42,111 bases of DNA from Deltaproteobacteria bacterium (GTDB lineage: Bacteria > Bdellovibrionota_C > UBA2361 > OMII01). Position numbers and translations under genes: made by a program. The notes under the pieces were generated by a model. The model saw only the letters and a list, made by a program, of their open reading frames with translations. It did not search any database and was not told the origin of the DNA. The stretch is taken from positions 1 to 42,111 of the forward strand of contig CANIHJ010000005.1 of the NCBI GenBank assembly GCA_947467385.1. Direction: 5' to 3'. Shown one piece after another: positions 13,718 to 21,956 of the stretch. Numbering within the stretch: position 1 is the first letter of the stretch; every line of letters starts with the position of its first letter.

Positions 13718-15016
13718 CTAGCGGCAACTCGCTGCTCTGAAGCCATCATCCAGAGCCCGTAGCGTGTGCTCAATCGCCTCACCCTCGTGGGCAACCGAGA
13801 CAAACCCGGCCTCGAATGCAGACGGCGCAAAATATACCCCTGCATCAAGCATGGCATGGAAGAATCGGTTAAATGCTTCCTTATCCGCCTGCAGCGTGTC
13901 CCGGAACGACTGCACGGGCTTATCCGAGAAGAAAAATCCGAACATGGTGCCCACAGACTGGGCCACCAGCGAAATACCATGCCGAGCTGCGCCTGCGCGC
14001 AATCCGTCAACCAAGCGCTCTGTAACTCCAGCCGCACGCTCAAAGGTCCCGGGCTTGCTCCACTCGCTGAGGGTCGCAATACCTGCTGCCATCGCCAGCG
14101 GATTTCCCGAAAGCGTGCCCGCCTGATACACCGGGCCAAGCGGCGCCAGGCACTCCATGATCTCGCGGCGCCCTCCGAATGCCCCAACAGGCAGCCCTCC
14201 CCCGATCACCTTGCCTAGCATCGTCAGGTCGGGCTTGACGCTGTACAGCCCCTGCGCTCCGCCGAGGTGCACCCGAAATCCAGTCATAACCTCGTCGAAG
14301 ATGAGCAGCGAGTCGTGCTGTGACGTGATGTCGCGAAGCGCGCGCAGGAACCCCGGCTCCGGAACAAGCAGGCCACAGTTGCCTACCACCGGCTCAACGA
14401 TCACTGCAGCGATATCGCTCCCGCACGCCGCAAAGAGGCGCTCAACGGAAGGCACGCTGTTGAACTCTGCCACAAGAGTATCCTCAACAGCCGCCGGGGG
14501 AACGCCGGCGCAGTCTGGCAAGCCAAGCGTGAGCACACCTGAGCCCGCCTTGGCGAGCAGCATGTCAGCATGCCCGTGGTAGCATCCCTCGAACTTGACG
14601 ATCTTTCTCCGGTTGGTAAATCCCCGCGCAAGGCGGATCACCGCCATCCCTGCCTCCGTGCCCGAGTTCACAAAGCGCATCAGCTCAAGCGACGGGAAGA
14701 GGCCTCGCACGATCTCGGCCAGCTCGCTCTCTCCGGCATGGCAGGCGCCAAAGCTTGTTCCTCGCTGCGCCTGCGCGTGCAGCGCGTCGACAACGCCCGC
14801 ATGGGCATGGCCCAGCACAAGCGGCCCCCAGCTGTTGATGTAGTCGACGTACCTGTTGCCATCCACATCGAAGAGGAAAGGGCCCGAGCCATAATCGACT
14901 ATGAAGGGCTCTCCTCCAACCGAACGGAAAGCCCGCACCGGGGAATTTACCCCTCCGGGAAAGTTCGTTTTAGCTTTTGCAAAGAGTTCCGTTGAGCGAG
15001 TGCGATTAACCGCCAT
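13718..15016 (-). CDS. hemL: Glutamate-1-semialdehyde 2,1-aminomutase
   Basis: The 432-residue protein matches HemL over its full length. It moves the amino group of glutamate-1-semialdehyde to make 5-aminolevulinate, the second step of the C5 route to heme, in the cytoplasm. Visible landmarks are FPGGVNSPVRAF near the N-terminus, MRFVNSGTEAGMAVIRLAR, YHGHADMLL, the LIFDEVMTGFR strand holding the PLP-contacting Asp, and Lys269 in MLGKVIGGGLPVGAFGG as the PLP Schiff-base lysine. The ATG at 15016 has GGAGG 5 bases upstream. The Glu-tRNA reductase partner (hemA) is not in the window. Confidence 0.97.
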   Translation of the reverse strand: MAVNRTRSTELFAKAKTNFPGGVNSPVRAFRSVGGEPFIVDYGSGPFLFDVDGNRYVDYINSWGPLVLGHAHAGVVDALHAQAQRGTSFGACHAGESELAEIVRGLFPSLELMRFVNSGTEAGMAVIRLARGFTNRRKIVKFEGCYHGHADMLLAKAGSGVLTLGLPDCAGVPPAAVEDTLVAEFNSVPSVERLFAACGSDIAAVIVEPVVGNCGLLVPEPGFLRALRDITSQHDSLLIFDEVMTGFRVHLGGAQGLYSVKPDLTMLGKVIGGGLPVGAFGGRREIMECLAPLGPVYQAGTLSGNPLAMAAGIATLSEWSKPGTFERAAGVTERLVDGLRAGAARHGISLVAQSVGTMFGFFFSDKPVQSFRDTLQADKEAFNRFFHAMLDAGVYFAPSAFEAGFVSVAHEGEAIEHTLRALDDGFRAASCR

Positions 15017-15100
15017 GTATCCTCCGGCCTAGGCATGACATCAGCGCATCATGCACCGACTGAGGGGCAGAAATAAAGCGACAGGAGTGCCCGGGGTCCC

Positions 15101-16015
15101 CTACTCCGCGACGCCAGGATCTGCGTTAAGCGTAAACTCTTTGCCGTCCGAGATCCCATCCCCATCGGAATCCGCTACCTGCGGATTCGTCATCATGACA
15201 AGCTCAAGATCGTCCCGAAGGCCGTCATCGTCGGTGTCGAGCTTGTTTGGATCTGAGCCGTTTTCGGTCTCGTACGAGTCGCTCAAGCCGTCCTCATCGA
15301 CATCGGCGTACGAGTCACCCGGATTCTTTGGATCTCCGCCTGATGCGCCCTCCGCGCCGTCGCTCCTCCCGTCTCCGTCGGAATCAAGGAGCCGAGGATT
15401 CGTCCCGAGCTTCGCCTCATCCCCATTCGAGAGGCCATCAAGATCAGAATCGTTGCTGCGAACCCTCGTGTTAATGTCGGTGGTCACGACTTGATCCGGA
15501 ATCGACTGCGAGTCCTGCGGACCGGAGCCAGTGCGCCCCTCAAGGTCATCCGAGAATCCGTCTCCATCCGAGTCGAGCCACACTGACTTTGAGTCCCCAA
15601 AACCCTTGCCGAGCCAGTTGCCGCCTGCGCCCCGCGCAGCGCCCTCTGACTCCGCCGCTTGCGAGAGCTCATCGAGGAGATTGCCGGAGCGGTCCGACTT
15701 GGCGCCGAGGGAGGTCGCATTATTGTCGGGGGTTAAAGTGCGGGTCGGGGTTGAGGTTGGCGTGCTCGTTACTGTGCCGGTTGTCTCCGCCGTGCCGGTT
15801 GTTTCCGGCGTGACACTCACCGTACCCTCTGGAGTTTCGGTAGGCGTAACAGTGCTGGTAGGACCAGCCGTTGCAGTTCCCGTTCCGGCAGGCCCCGAGG
15901 CCTGACCTCCTACCGAATAATCGGTCTGGCAGGCATCTGTCCCGCTAACCAGGATTGCCACCGCCACGATGGAAACGCAGGCGGTGAACTTCTCAAGCGC
16001 GAACTTACTGAGCAT
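15101..16015 (-). CDS. Secreted thrombospondin type 3 repeat calcium-binding protein
   Basis: The 304-residue product has an N-terminal hydrophobic export signal ending near SGTDAC, which could be a weak lipobox with Cys29. A Thr/Pro/Gly-rich linker of about 70 residues follows. The C-terminal half is a series of thrombospondin type 3 repeats: DSDGDGFSDDLEG, DSDLDGLSNGDEAKLGTNP, DSDGDGRSDGAEG, DVDEDGLSDSYE, DTDDDGLRDDLE and DSDGDGISDGKEF. These Asp-rich loops bind calcium. Such modules occur in many cell-surface and outer-membrane proteins of Gram-negative bacteria. It is probably on the cell surface; its partner is unknown. It lies 84 bases upstream of hemL on the same strand but is not obviously linked in function. 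Confidence 0.85.
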   Translation of the reverse strand: MLSKFALEKFTACVSIVAVAILVSGTDACQTDYSVGGQASGPAGTGTATAGPTSTVTPTETPEGTVSVTPETTGTAETTGTVTSTPTSTPTRTLTPDNNATSLGAKSDRSGNLLDELSQAAESEGAARGAGGNWLGKGFGDSKSVWLDSDGDGFSDDLEGRTGSGPQDSQSIPDQVVTTDINTRVRSNDSDLDGLSNGDEAKLGTNPRLLDSDGDGRSDGAEGASGGDPKNPGDSYADVDEDGLSDSYETENGSDPNKLDTDDDGLRDDLELVMMTNPQVADSDGDGISDGKEFTLNADPGVAE

Positions 16016-16100
16016 TCCGGACTCCTAAATCTCTAACTCCGTTCTGAGCCCTCCCACGATACCCCGCCCCACCGATTCGAAAAAGGGGTGGCGTGAGACC

Positions 16101-16125
16101 CCACGAAGTCTCAGAGACTTCGTGG
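16101..16125. repeat. Perfect 12-bp hairpin between two minus-strand genes
   Basis: CCACGAAGTCTC at 16101-16112 and GAGACTTCGTGG at 16114-16125 are exact complements with a single base between them. There is no T-run directly after the stem on either strand, so it is not a classical terminator. It lies beyond the 3' end of the receiver-domain gene and upstream of the calcium-binding protein gene. It could act in RNA processing or as a protein-binding palindrome. Confidence 0.6.
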
Positions 16126-16186
16126 TCTATTCGAGGTGCGACGATAGGATCTTGATTATGCTTGCTATTCGAGGGGCAGGTGCGGC

Positions 16187-16669
16187 CTACTGCGCAGGTC
16201 GGGAGGGGCTCGACACCGATGCGGCAAACGATAGCAGCACCTCGATGTCATCCGGATTGGAGCTTTTTGAAAGGTACCCCACGGCCCCGTACTGGGAGGC
16301 GGTCTCGGACAGCTCCGGCAGCATGTTGTCGCTTGTGGCGATCACAGCGGAGCCTTGATGCGACAGCTGCTGCAGCAGCTCAAGCGCGCTCGATATGGCA
16401 TGGAGATCGACGAGCACAACAGAGGCCTTCCAGGAGCTCGCCAGACTAACGGCATCCGCCGGAGTCGTGGCGAGTTTGCACTCAACCTTGAACTCGGGAT
16501 GGTACATCTCAGCAAACTCGACGATCTGCTCGTAATGATCGAGGTGGTCGTCCACGACGAGGAGCCTCACCTCCCTGCGCAGAGTCGCGTCGACCGCTCG
16601 CTGTGTCATCCCTGCAGTCATCAGCTTATTCAACCTTCTTTGCTCTTGAGGCGCCCAATCGCCCCCCAT
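16187..16669 (-). CDS. Response-regulator receiver-domain protein
   Basis: The C-terminal 115 residues form a CheY-like receiver: RLLVVDDHLDHYEQI (acidic pair), VVLVDLHA (phospho-acceptor Asp), VIATSDN (Thr/Ser switch) and VGYLSKS (invariant Lys). No output domain follows; about 30 residues precede it, including MTQRAVDATLRRE. It is therefore a single-domain receiver that likely signals by protein contact, or the domain of a split system; no histidine kinase is nearby. The start is uncertain: the ATG at 16669 lacks a clear ribosome-binding site, a TTG at 16747 is in frame, and another ATG lies at 16621. It is divergent from lexA. Confidence 0.75.
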   Translation of the reverse strand: MGGDWAPQEQRRLNKLMTAGMTQRAVDATLRREVRLLVVDDHLDHYEQIVEFAEMYHPEFKVECKLATTPADAVSLASSWKASVVLVDLHAISSALELLQQLSHQGSAVIATSDNMLPELSETASQYGAVGYLSKSSNPDDIEVLLSFAASVSSPSRPAQ

Positions 16670-16774
16670 GGTTAGAGTATCGGCAGGGCTGCCAAAACCC
16701 TGAATGTCGCTTTTTTGGCGGGCCCCCTTGCGGTAAACAACTGGCAACAGGTGAACATTCCCTAAAAAAATTCA

Positions 16775-16803
16775 TTGCCCATTCTATCTTTTTTGCATAT
16801 GGT
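16775..16803 (+). promoter_or_regulatory. Predicted lexA promoter
   Basis: TTGCCC at 16775-16780 and TATGGT at 16798-16803 are separated by 17 bases and each match sigma-70 boxes at four of six positions. They lie 33 bases before the lexA ATG, and the palindrome at 16801-16816 overlaps the start side. Confidence 0.5.
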
Positions 16804-16816
16804 ACGACCATGAACC
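16801..16816. promoter_or_regulatory. Candidate LexA operator
   Basis: GGTACGACCATGAACC is an imperfect palindrome (GGTAC-N6-GAACC, one mismatch) overlapping the predicted -10 box of lexA. Autorepression is normal for LexA, and this position would block initiation. I find no clear second copy before recA, so the assignment rests on position and symmetry. Confidence 0.45.
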
Positions 16817-16835
16817 GCATCTACACAGGACTGCA

Positions 16836-17501
16836 ATGAAGACAAAAACACGCAAGCAAACAATTGCGGCTTTAGCGGATGCGGCGGGCTTCCAGTCAAG
16901 CACCCTTGCCCCGGTACAGCGTCAAACACTTGAATTTCTTCGCAATTTCCTTGCGGAGAAAGGCTATGCTCCGTCCCTAAAATCCATAGCCGACTTCATC
17001 GGGGTAAAGTCTGCCTCGACTGCACACTTCCACCTCGAGCGTCTTGAGCAGAAAGGCTTTATCCGACGGGGTTCCGACGGGATGCTTGAGATTCTCGACC
17101 GCGCCACGCCTGAGCTCGGCCCCAGCGCCGTGCCGCTCGTGGGCGTAATCGCTGCCGGCAGGCCTATCGAAGCCGTCGAACAGTCGACAACTATCGAGAT
17201 CCCACCAAGCATGATCGACGGCCGCGGGGAGGTGTACTGCCTCGAGGTGAGCGGGAACTCAATGATCGATGAACACATCTGCGATCGGGATGTTGTTGTT
17301 ATCAAGAAACAGGATGGAGCTGAGGACGGCCAGATTGTGGTGGCACTCCTCGATGATGGAAGCGCAACTCTTAAGCGGTATCGACGATTGAAGAGTGGTC
17401 AGGTGATGCTCATTCCGGCGAACCCAACTATGCAGCCCATCACGGTCGACAAGGTTACGATTCAGGGGCGCCTTATTGGAGTAATTAGGCAGCTCAATTA
17501 A
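16836..17501 (+). CDS. lexA: LexA repressor
   Basis: The 221-residue product has an N-terminal winged helix (about residues 26-86, TLEFLRNFLAEKGYAPSLKS through FHLERLEQKGFIRR) and a C-terminal S24 peptidase domain. The self-cleavage site is Ala107-Gly108 in GVIAAGRP, and the catalytic dyad is Ser142 (VSGNSMID) with Lys180 (ATLKRY). LexA represses SOS genes until RecA filaments on single-stranded DNA trigger its self-cleavage. About 20 residues precede the usual LexA start and are unusual for the family. AGGA lies 7 bases before the ATG. recA follows 154 bases downstream on the same strand, a common pairing. The clearest possible operator is at 16801-16816. Confidence 0.97.
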   Translation: MKTKTRKQTIAALADAAGFQSSTLAPVQRQTLEFLRNFLAEKGYAPSLKSIADFIGVKSASTAHFHLERLEQKGFIRRGSDGMLEILDRATPELGPSAVPLVGVIAAGRPIEAVEQSTTIEIPPSMIDGRGEVYCLEVSGNSMIDEHICDRDVVVIKKQDGAEDGQIVVALLDDGSATLKRYRRLKSGQVMLIPANPTMQPITVDKVTIQGRLIGVIRQLN

Positions 17502-17655
17502 AGATTGTCGTTAACAACCCAAGGGCAATAGAGTAAACACAGGAAAAAGCGGAGCCGTAGAAAAGCACACGCCACTAGCCTGTGAGGTTGCCGGAGGGAA
17601 TGCCCCGGCTGTTTAAAGAGAAAGTTTTATAAACGAAAAAGGAAAAGGAGCAAAA

Positions 17656-18786
17656 ATGGACCTCTACGAGCGTAATGCGACCGATTCAGAGACATCAGGC
17701 GAGAAGACCAAGGCACTTTCGTCGGCGATCACACAGCTTGAAAAGAAGTACGGCAAGGGCGCCATCATGAACCTCGGGTCGTCAATGGCCGAGAAAGTAG
17801 AGGCACACTCCACAGGCAGCCTCACGCTCGACATCGCCCTAGGAATCGGGGGAATCCCTAAGGGCCGTATATGCGAGGTCTACGGGCCTGAGTCCTCTGG
17901 AAAGACAACGCTTGCGCTCAGCGCCGCAGCGCAGGTTCAGCGCGCTGGCGGCACGGTGGTGTACATCGACGCGGAGCATGCACTCGACGTCAACTACGCA
18001 AAGCGGCTTGGTGTCGACACATCAAAGCTTCTCGTAAGCCAGCCGGATTCCGGTGAGCAGGCCCTCGACATCTGCGAGGCTATCGTCTTGTCTGGGTCGG
18101 TTGACCTCGTTGTTATCGATTCAGTTGCGGCCCTTGTTCCGCGTGCCGAGATCGACGGTGAGATGGAGGATCAGCAGCCTGGCCTGCAGGCGCGCCTCAT
18201 GAGCAAGGCACTCCGCAAGCTGACGGCCGCATCCGCAAAGTCCAACACCACGATCCTCTTCATAAACCAGATCCGAATGAAGATCGGGGTCATGTTCGGA
18301 AGCCCGGAAACAACTAGCGGAGGAAATGCCCTGAAGTTCTACGCCTCTGTTCGCCTCGACGTCCGCCGTATCGGGTCGATTAAGGAGGCTGATAGCGTCA
18401 CCGGCAATCGCGTGCGCGTTAAGGTGGTCAAGAATAAGGTAGCGGCGCCGTTCCGTGAAGCTGAGTTCGACATCATCTTTAATGAAGGCGTAAGCTATAT
18501 CGGAGAGATCGTCGACGTCGGATCAGACAAGGGCGTCATCGATAAGGCGGGTGCCTGGTTCAGCTTCCGCGGCGAGCGGATCGGCCAGGGCCGTGAGGGC
18601 GCGAAGCAGTTCCTGCGCGAGAACCCTGAAATGACGCAACAGATCCGCGAGCTAATCATGGATTCGGTTGCCGTCGGCGCAGAAAACACCAAGGCCGAGG
18701 CAGGCGCAACTGCGGGCGACGAAGCGGAGGGCACCCCCTCCGAGCGGCCGTCGCGCTCGAAGAAGAAGGTCGCCGCAAACGGCTAG
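17656..18786 (+). CDS. recA: Recombinase RecA
   Basis: The 376-residue protein is a full-length RecA. It coats single-stranded DNA, drives strand exchange and activates LexA cleavage. Walker A is GPESSGKT (residues 77-84), followed by [10 protein letters not shown], the Walker B strand [13 protein letters not shown], the loop 1 region [20 protein letters not shown] and the loop 2 region [20 protein letters not shown]. The C-terminus is long and ends in a Lys/Arg-rich tail ([10 protein letters not shown]). GGAAAAGGAGCAAAA precedes the ATG. A strong intrinsic terminator follows at 18807-18857. RecX is not adjacent. Confidence 0.98.
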   Translation: MDLYERNATDSETSGEKTKALSSAITQLEKKYGKGAIMNLGSSMAEKVEAHSTGSLTLDIALGIGGIPKGRICEVYGPESSGKTTLALSAAAQVQRAGGTVVYIDAEHALDVNYAKRLGVDTSKLLVSQPDSGEQALDICEAIVLSGSVDLVVIDSVAALVPRAEIDGEMEDQQPGLQARLMSKALRKLTAASAKSNTTILFINQIRMKIGVMFGSPETTSGGNALKFYASVRLDVRRIGSIKEADSVTGNRVRVKVVKNKVAAPFREAEFDIIFNEGVSYIGEIVDVGSDKGVIDKAGAWFSFRGERIGQGREGAKQFLRENPEMTQQIRELIMDSVAVGAENTKAEAGATAGDEAEGTPSERPSRSKKKVAANG

Positions 18787-18806
18787 CCGTCTCATCTGAA
18801 GGTTGC

Positions 18807-18857
18807 CGAAGCGGCGGGAGGGGCCCTTGTAAGGCTCCCCCGCCGCTTCCTTTTTTG
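18807..18857 (+). terminator. Intrinsic terminator after recA
   Basis: A GC-rich stem (GAAGCGGCGGGAG on the left, CTCCCCCGCCGCTTCC on the right) with a short loop is followed directly by TTTTTT. This is a classic rho-independent terminator about 20 bases after the recA stop. Confidence 0.9.
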
Positions 18858-18965
18858 TTTGCGGTTGAGTATCCGCCGCGAAGTGTGGGACTATCTCATC
18901 ACCTGTTCTGCCATGCTTACCTACGGGGTGCATGCTAGAGCGGGGCTATCACAGAGAGGCCCTCT

Positions 18966-19901
18966 ATGTTCATTCGCGCTTCAACCGAGGTCTATCCGCG
19001 CTGCCACCAGATTACTATAGGTGGGACCTGCCGTTTCGCTATCGTCTCCGAGGATCGCTCTATCACCCTGGTTGATCCCGGCTCCTCCGCACACATTCCC
19101 GCACTGGAGGAGCGGCTGTCGAGCGCTGGGTTGGCGCTCAGCCAGGTGTCGCGCATCCTCATAACCCATCTCCATGCTGATCGCGTCGGCGCTATTCCGC
19201 TGCTCCGGCAGGCGCTGCCCCGGCTTGCGGTGTGCGGTAATGCTGCCATGACGGCCAAGCTCAGGGACGCAGCTTTTGTCGAGTCCGTGTGGCGGGATGA
19301 TTGCGAGCTACGCGAAATATTCACGGCGAGCGGGACGCCTCTTTCACTCAAAGATTTCCGCGACGGGCTCTCCATTACCAAGAGTCTGGCAGACGGCGAG
19401 ACACTGGCGATCGACGAGGACATCACGGTTCGGGCCATAAGCACTCCGGGCCACACCGACCATTCTCAGAGCTTCCTTGTTCTTCCCTTCTCCTTTCTGA
19501 TCGGCGATGAGACCCTTGGATACTATCAGGGTCGTCGGCTGGCGACACCCGGAGGGGATCTTTCGCTTGAGTCAGCCGTCACGTCCATCAAGCGGTTTAA
19601 GGACATCCAGCTCACCGGTATTGGGTTTTCATATGGCGGATGTATCACCGGTGGCCTGGCCCGCAAGCATCTTGATGCGGTGCTGCTTAACACCTCAGAC
19701 CTGATTACCGAGACCCGTGCGGCACTTGAGCGCGGCGTGGCTGTTGAGGAAGTACTTGCCCAAGTAAGGGAATCGCTGTTCGTGCCCCTGGTGGAGGATC
19801 CGTGTCTCGTTCGCAGCCTCGGCCGAAGCTGCGACGAGATATGGAAGCAGCTCGCCGGAAGGTTGCCGCACCGTGCAGCCGGTGCCGCGCCTACCAGTTA
19901 A
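18966..19901 (+). CDS. Metallo-beta-lactamase-fold hydrolase with altered motif
   Basis: The 311-residue protein has an MBL fold: ITLVDPGSSAH, then ILITHLHADRVGAIP where the family has HxHxDH, then ISTPGHTDHSQSF (second His and following motif) and FLIGDETLGYY (metal-bridging Asp). The last His of HxHxDH is Arg here (Arg after Asp), which would remove one ligand of the second metal site, so the enzyme may work with one metal or have a different activity. The N- and C-terminal parts are otherwise typical of hydrolytic MBL proteins. It converges on the EEP-family gene with an 11-base overlap of the two ends. The substrate is unknown. Confidence 0.8.
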   Translation: MFIRASTEVYPRCHQITIGGTCRFAIVSEDRSITLVDPGSSAHIPALEERLSSAGLALSQVSRILITHLHADRVGAIPLLRQALPRLAVCGNAAMTAKLRDAAFVESVWRDDCELREIFTASGTPLSLKDFRDGLSITKSLADGETLAIDEDITVRAISTPGHTDHSQSFLVLPFSFLIGDETLGYYQGRRLATPGGDLSLESAVTSIKRFKDIQLTGIGFSYGGCITGGLARKHLDAVLLNTSDLITETRAALERGVAVEEVLAQVRESLFVPLVEDPCLVRSLGRSCDEIWKQLAGRLPHRAAGAAPTS

Positions 19902-21057
19902 GCTTGACCCACACCATGGCGTGGTCGGATGCGCCCTTCGGCTCGTATACAACGCCAGTATCGTAGTCCCCCTCGCGCGACGGGTTGAGCCAGGCGAATG
20001 GCAGGCTCTCCGCGGGAAGGAGGATGTCGTCGAGCCAAGAATATTGGCCCTTGTACTCGAAGGTGCCTGGAAGAGAGAAAACCCCCCGGTTGGCAGTCAG
20101 CACGCTAAAGAGCCGCTTGGGCTGTTCAACTCCCGCCCTGCACACTGGGAAGCCGCGCTTCGTCAGCCGACATCCGCCGTCAGCCTGAAAGCTCGACAGG
20201 GCGAGCGATCCTTCAAGGATGCGCGCGCTCGCCACATCGAAATTGCTGTTTCGGTCACCGAGCACGACAAGGATAGACTTATTTGAGGCAAACGCCTGTT
20301 GGTGACGCACTTCAATGATGCGGCGAAACGCCTCTGCCATCTCCATCCGGTAGGTCTCCCACTCAAGTCCGGTCGGATCGCCCTCGCCTCCGCGCTTAGA
20401 TTTTAGGTGGAAATTGACGATCGACACCACCTTCGTGACCTCATCGTTTCGCGCCTTCACCGAGAGCTGCAGCTCAAGCGGCGTGCGCGAGAAAAGCCGC
20501 GGCCGTTGCTTTGCCACGAGCTTCGGAAGCTCGACGCGGGAGTACGCCAGAGTATTGAGCACGGTGGCGCGGTCGGTAGCGACGAGGAAACCCAGGCCCA
20601 TTCCACCCTCAGCTGGCGGGCCCACCCGAGCCTCGAAGGTGCGGCTCGTCGCAGCCTTCAAGCCATCGATAATCGGCTTGAGCGCGGTCTCACCTTCTGC
20701 TGCGCTGGCTGATATAATCTCCTGCAAGCCGATGACGTCGCACTTGGCGCGCGCAAAACGCTCAACCAGGTCCTCAATCTTGTTCTCGTGCTGCTTGGTT
20801 GTGTACTTGATGTTTTTCGTCTTGGCCGAGGCAAAGGTTCCTAGGAGCTTCAGATTTTGGCTGCACACCGTGAGGTCTGAAGACCCGCGGGGATCCGGAG
20901 CAACAAGCCCGATGGGCGTGGCTGTAGGCTGACGCTTTGCATTGCTCGCCCCCGTTTCGTCAGCCCCGGTAGCAGCCTGCATGCACAGATCGCAGGCCGC
21001 AGCAGCCGCAACCAAGACTAAACCACGCCGAAAAAAAGATCCTACGAGTCGCCGCAT
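19891..21057 (-). CDS. Secreted EEP-family phosphohydrolase/nuclease-like protein
   Basis: The 388-residue product starts with a signal peptide (MRRLVGSFFRRGLVLVAAAA and following residues). It continues with the endonuclease/exonuclease/phosphatase fold: LTVCSQNLKLLG, CDVIGLQEI (metal-binding Glu), VSIVNFHLKSK (His), LVVLGDRNSNFD (catalytic Asp with Asn) and GASDHAMVWVKL (final Asp-His). Members cut DNA, RNA, phosphoinositides or sphingomyelin, so the substrate is open. The ATG at 21057 is preferred over an in-frame GTG at 21072. Its start overlaps the end of the RuvC-like gene, so the two are transcribed together. Confidence 0.85.
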   Translation of the reverse strand: MRRLVGSFFRRGLVLVAAAAACDLCMQAATGADETGASNAKRQPTATPIGLVAPDPRGSSDLTVCSQNLKLLGTFASAKTKNIKYTTKQHENKIEDLVERFARAKCDVIGLQEIISASAAEGETALKPIIDGLKAATSRTFEARVGPPAEGGMGLGFLVATDRATVLNTLAYSRVELPKLVAKQRPRLFSRTPLELQLSVKARNDEVTKVVSIVNFHLKSKRGGEGDPTGLEWETYRMEMAEAFRRIIEVRHQQAFASNKSILVVLGDRNSNFDVASARILEGSLALSSFQADGGCRLTKRGFPVCRAGVEQPKRLFSVLTANRGVFSLPGTFEYKGQYSWLDDILLPAESLPFAWLNPSREGDYDTGVVYEPKGASDHAMVWVKLNW

Positions 21058-21677
21058 GCCCTTACTCTCCACGAACGCCGGTTCTGTGCGCGCTGAACTT
21101 CAAAGAGAGATTCTACAGGGAAGCTGCCGTTCCGGGCAGCCTCGATGTGTAGGAGCGCCAGCCTCCCTATGAGGACCGCATCCACGATATCCTGGTGCTT
21201 GTCGAGCCCGGTCAGGCCGAGCCTCTCAAGGTCTGGCGCATAGAGGTAGGCCGCAGTCCTTACCGCAGCAGACTTAACCTCAATCCGGGGGATTTGCTTG
21301 CCTCGCAAGCCCATCACCTCGTACTGAACGGAACGCGGATTGATCCGCCCTGGGACGACCACCCCCCTGCCCCGGCCAAGCGACTCGAAGAGGCCCCGCA
21401 CCTGCTCGACCTTGATGGCATTGTGCGGATCCTTCATCGTCGTAGGGGCCTCGCACACAAGAAGATCACGTGCGCCAAGCTGCAAAGCACCAAGGACCGA
21501 CGCGATGCTCGCCTGAAGCTTCTCAAGCCGCAGGGACATCGGCACGCTGGGCTTCTCCGCCCGTATCTTTCCCACTGCCTTTATGCGGCCGTCTGCAACA
21601 CCAAAAAGCGCCCAACCTGAACAGGTCAGGCTCGGGTCAACGGCCAGAAGGTGGCGATAGGTCTGCATTCGCCTCAT
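21042..21677 (-). CDS. RuvC-like nuclease-fold protein
   Basis: The 211-residue protein shows a RuvC/RNase H-like core: Asp14 in LLAVDPSLTCSGWALF, Glu76 in LLVCEAPTT, and Asp163/Asp166 in DKHQDIVDAVLIG, matching the acidic residues of Holliday-junction resolvases. The middle (VEQVRGLFESLGRGRGVVVP) resembles the RuvC helix region, but the protein is longer than typical RuvC and the C-terminal part differs. It is therefore probably a RuvC relative, not the housekeeping enzyme. It precedes and overlaps the EEP-family gene by 16 bases. The start could be the ATG at 21677 or the one at 21668. The DNA substrate is not known. Confidence 0.7.
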   Translation of the reverse strand: MRRMQTYRHLLAVDPSLTCSGWALFGVADGRIKAVGKIRAEKPSVPMSLRLEKLQASIASVLGALQLGARDLLVCEAPTTMKDPHNAIKVEQVRGLFESLGRGRGVVVPGRINPRSVQYEVMGLRGKQIPRIEVKSAAVRTAAYLYAPDLERLGLTGLDKHQDIVDAVLIGRLALLHIEAARNGSFPVESLFEVQRAQNRRSWRVRACGDS

Positions 21678-21956
21678 GATAAGCTCTGGCGAGCTAACCC
21701 GCTATAGCGACAATTCTTTCCGGGGTTTTTTGCCAGCCCGACCGCGCTCCGGCTGAATATCACCCTGCGGCGGATGGGGCCGGGTGGACAGCCCCAAGGG
21801 TCGCTGGTATAAACCCGCGATGTTACGGGCACCTGGGCTGCCGGCGAGAGCCGCTGCTGATCCCCAGAGACCCCCAGCCCGACACCCCGAACGTGCCATC
21901 GGCACGACGACGGTCATGAAGGTGTTGAGGGATTCACTTTACGAGGTCACGCCGCA

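Noticed and set aside
16101-16125. Intrinsic terminator
   Set aside because: No T-run follows the stem directly on either strand.
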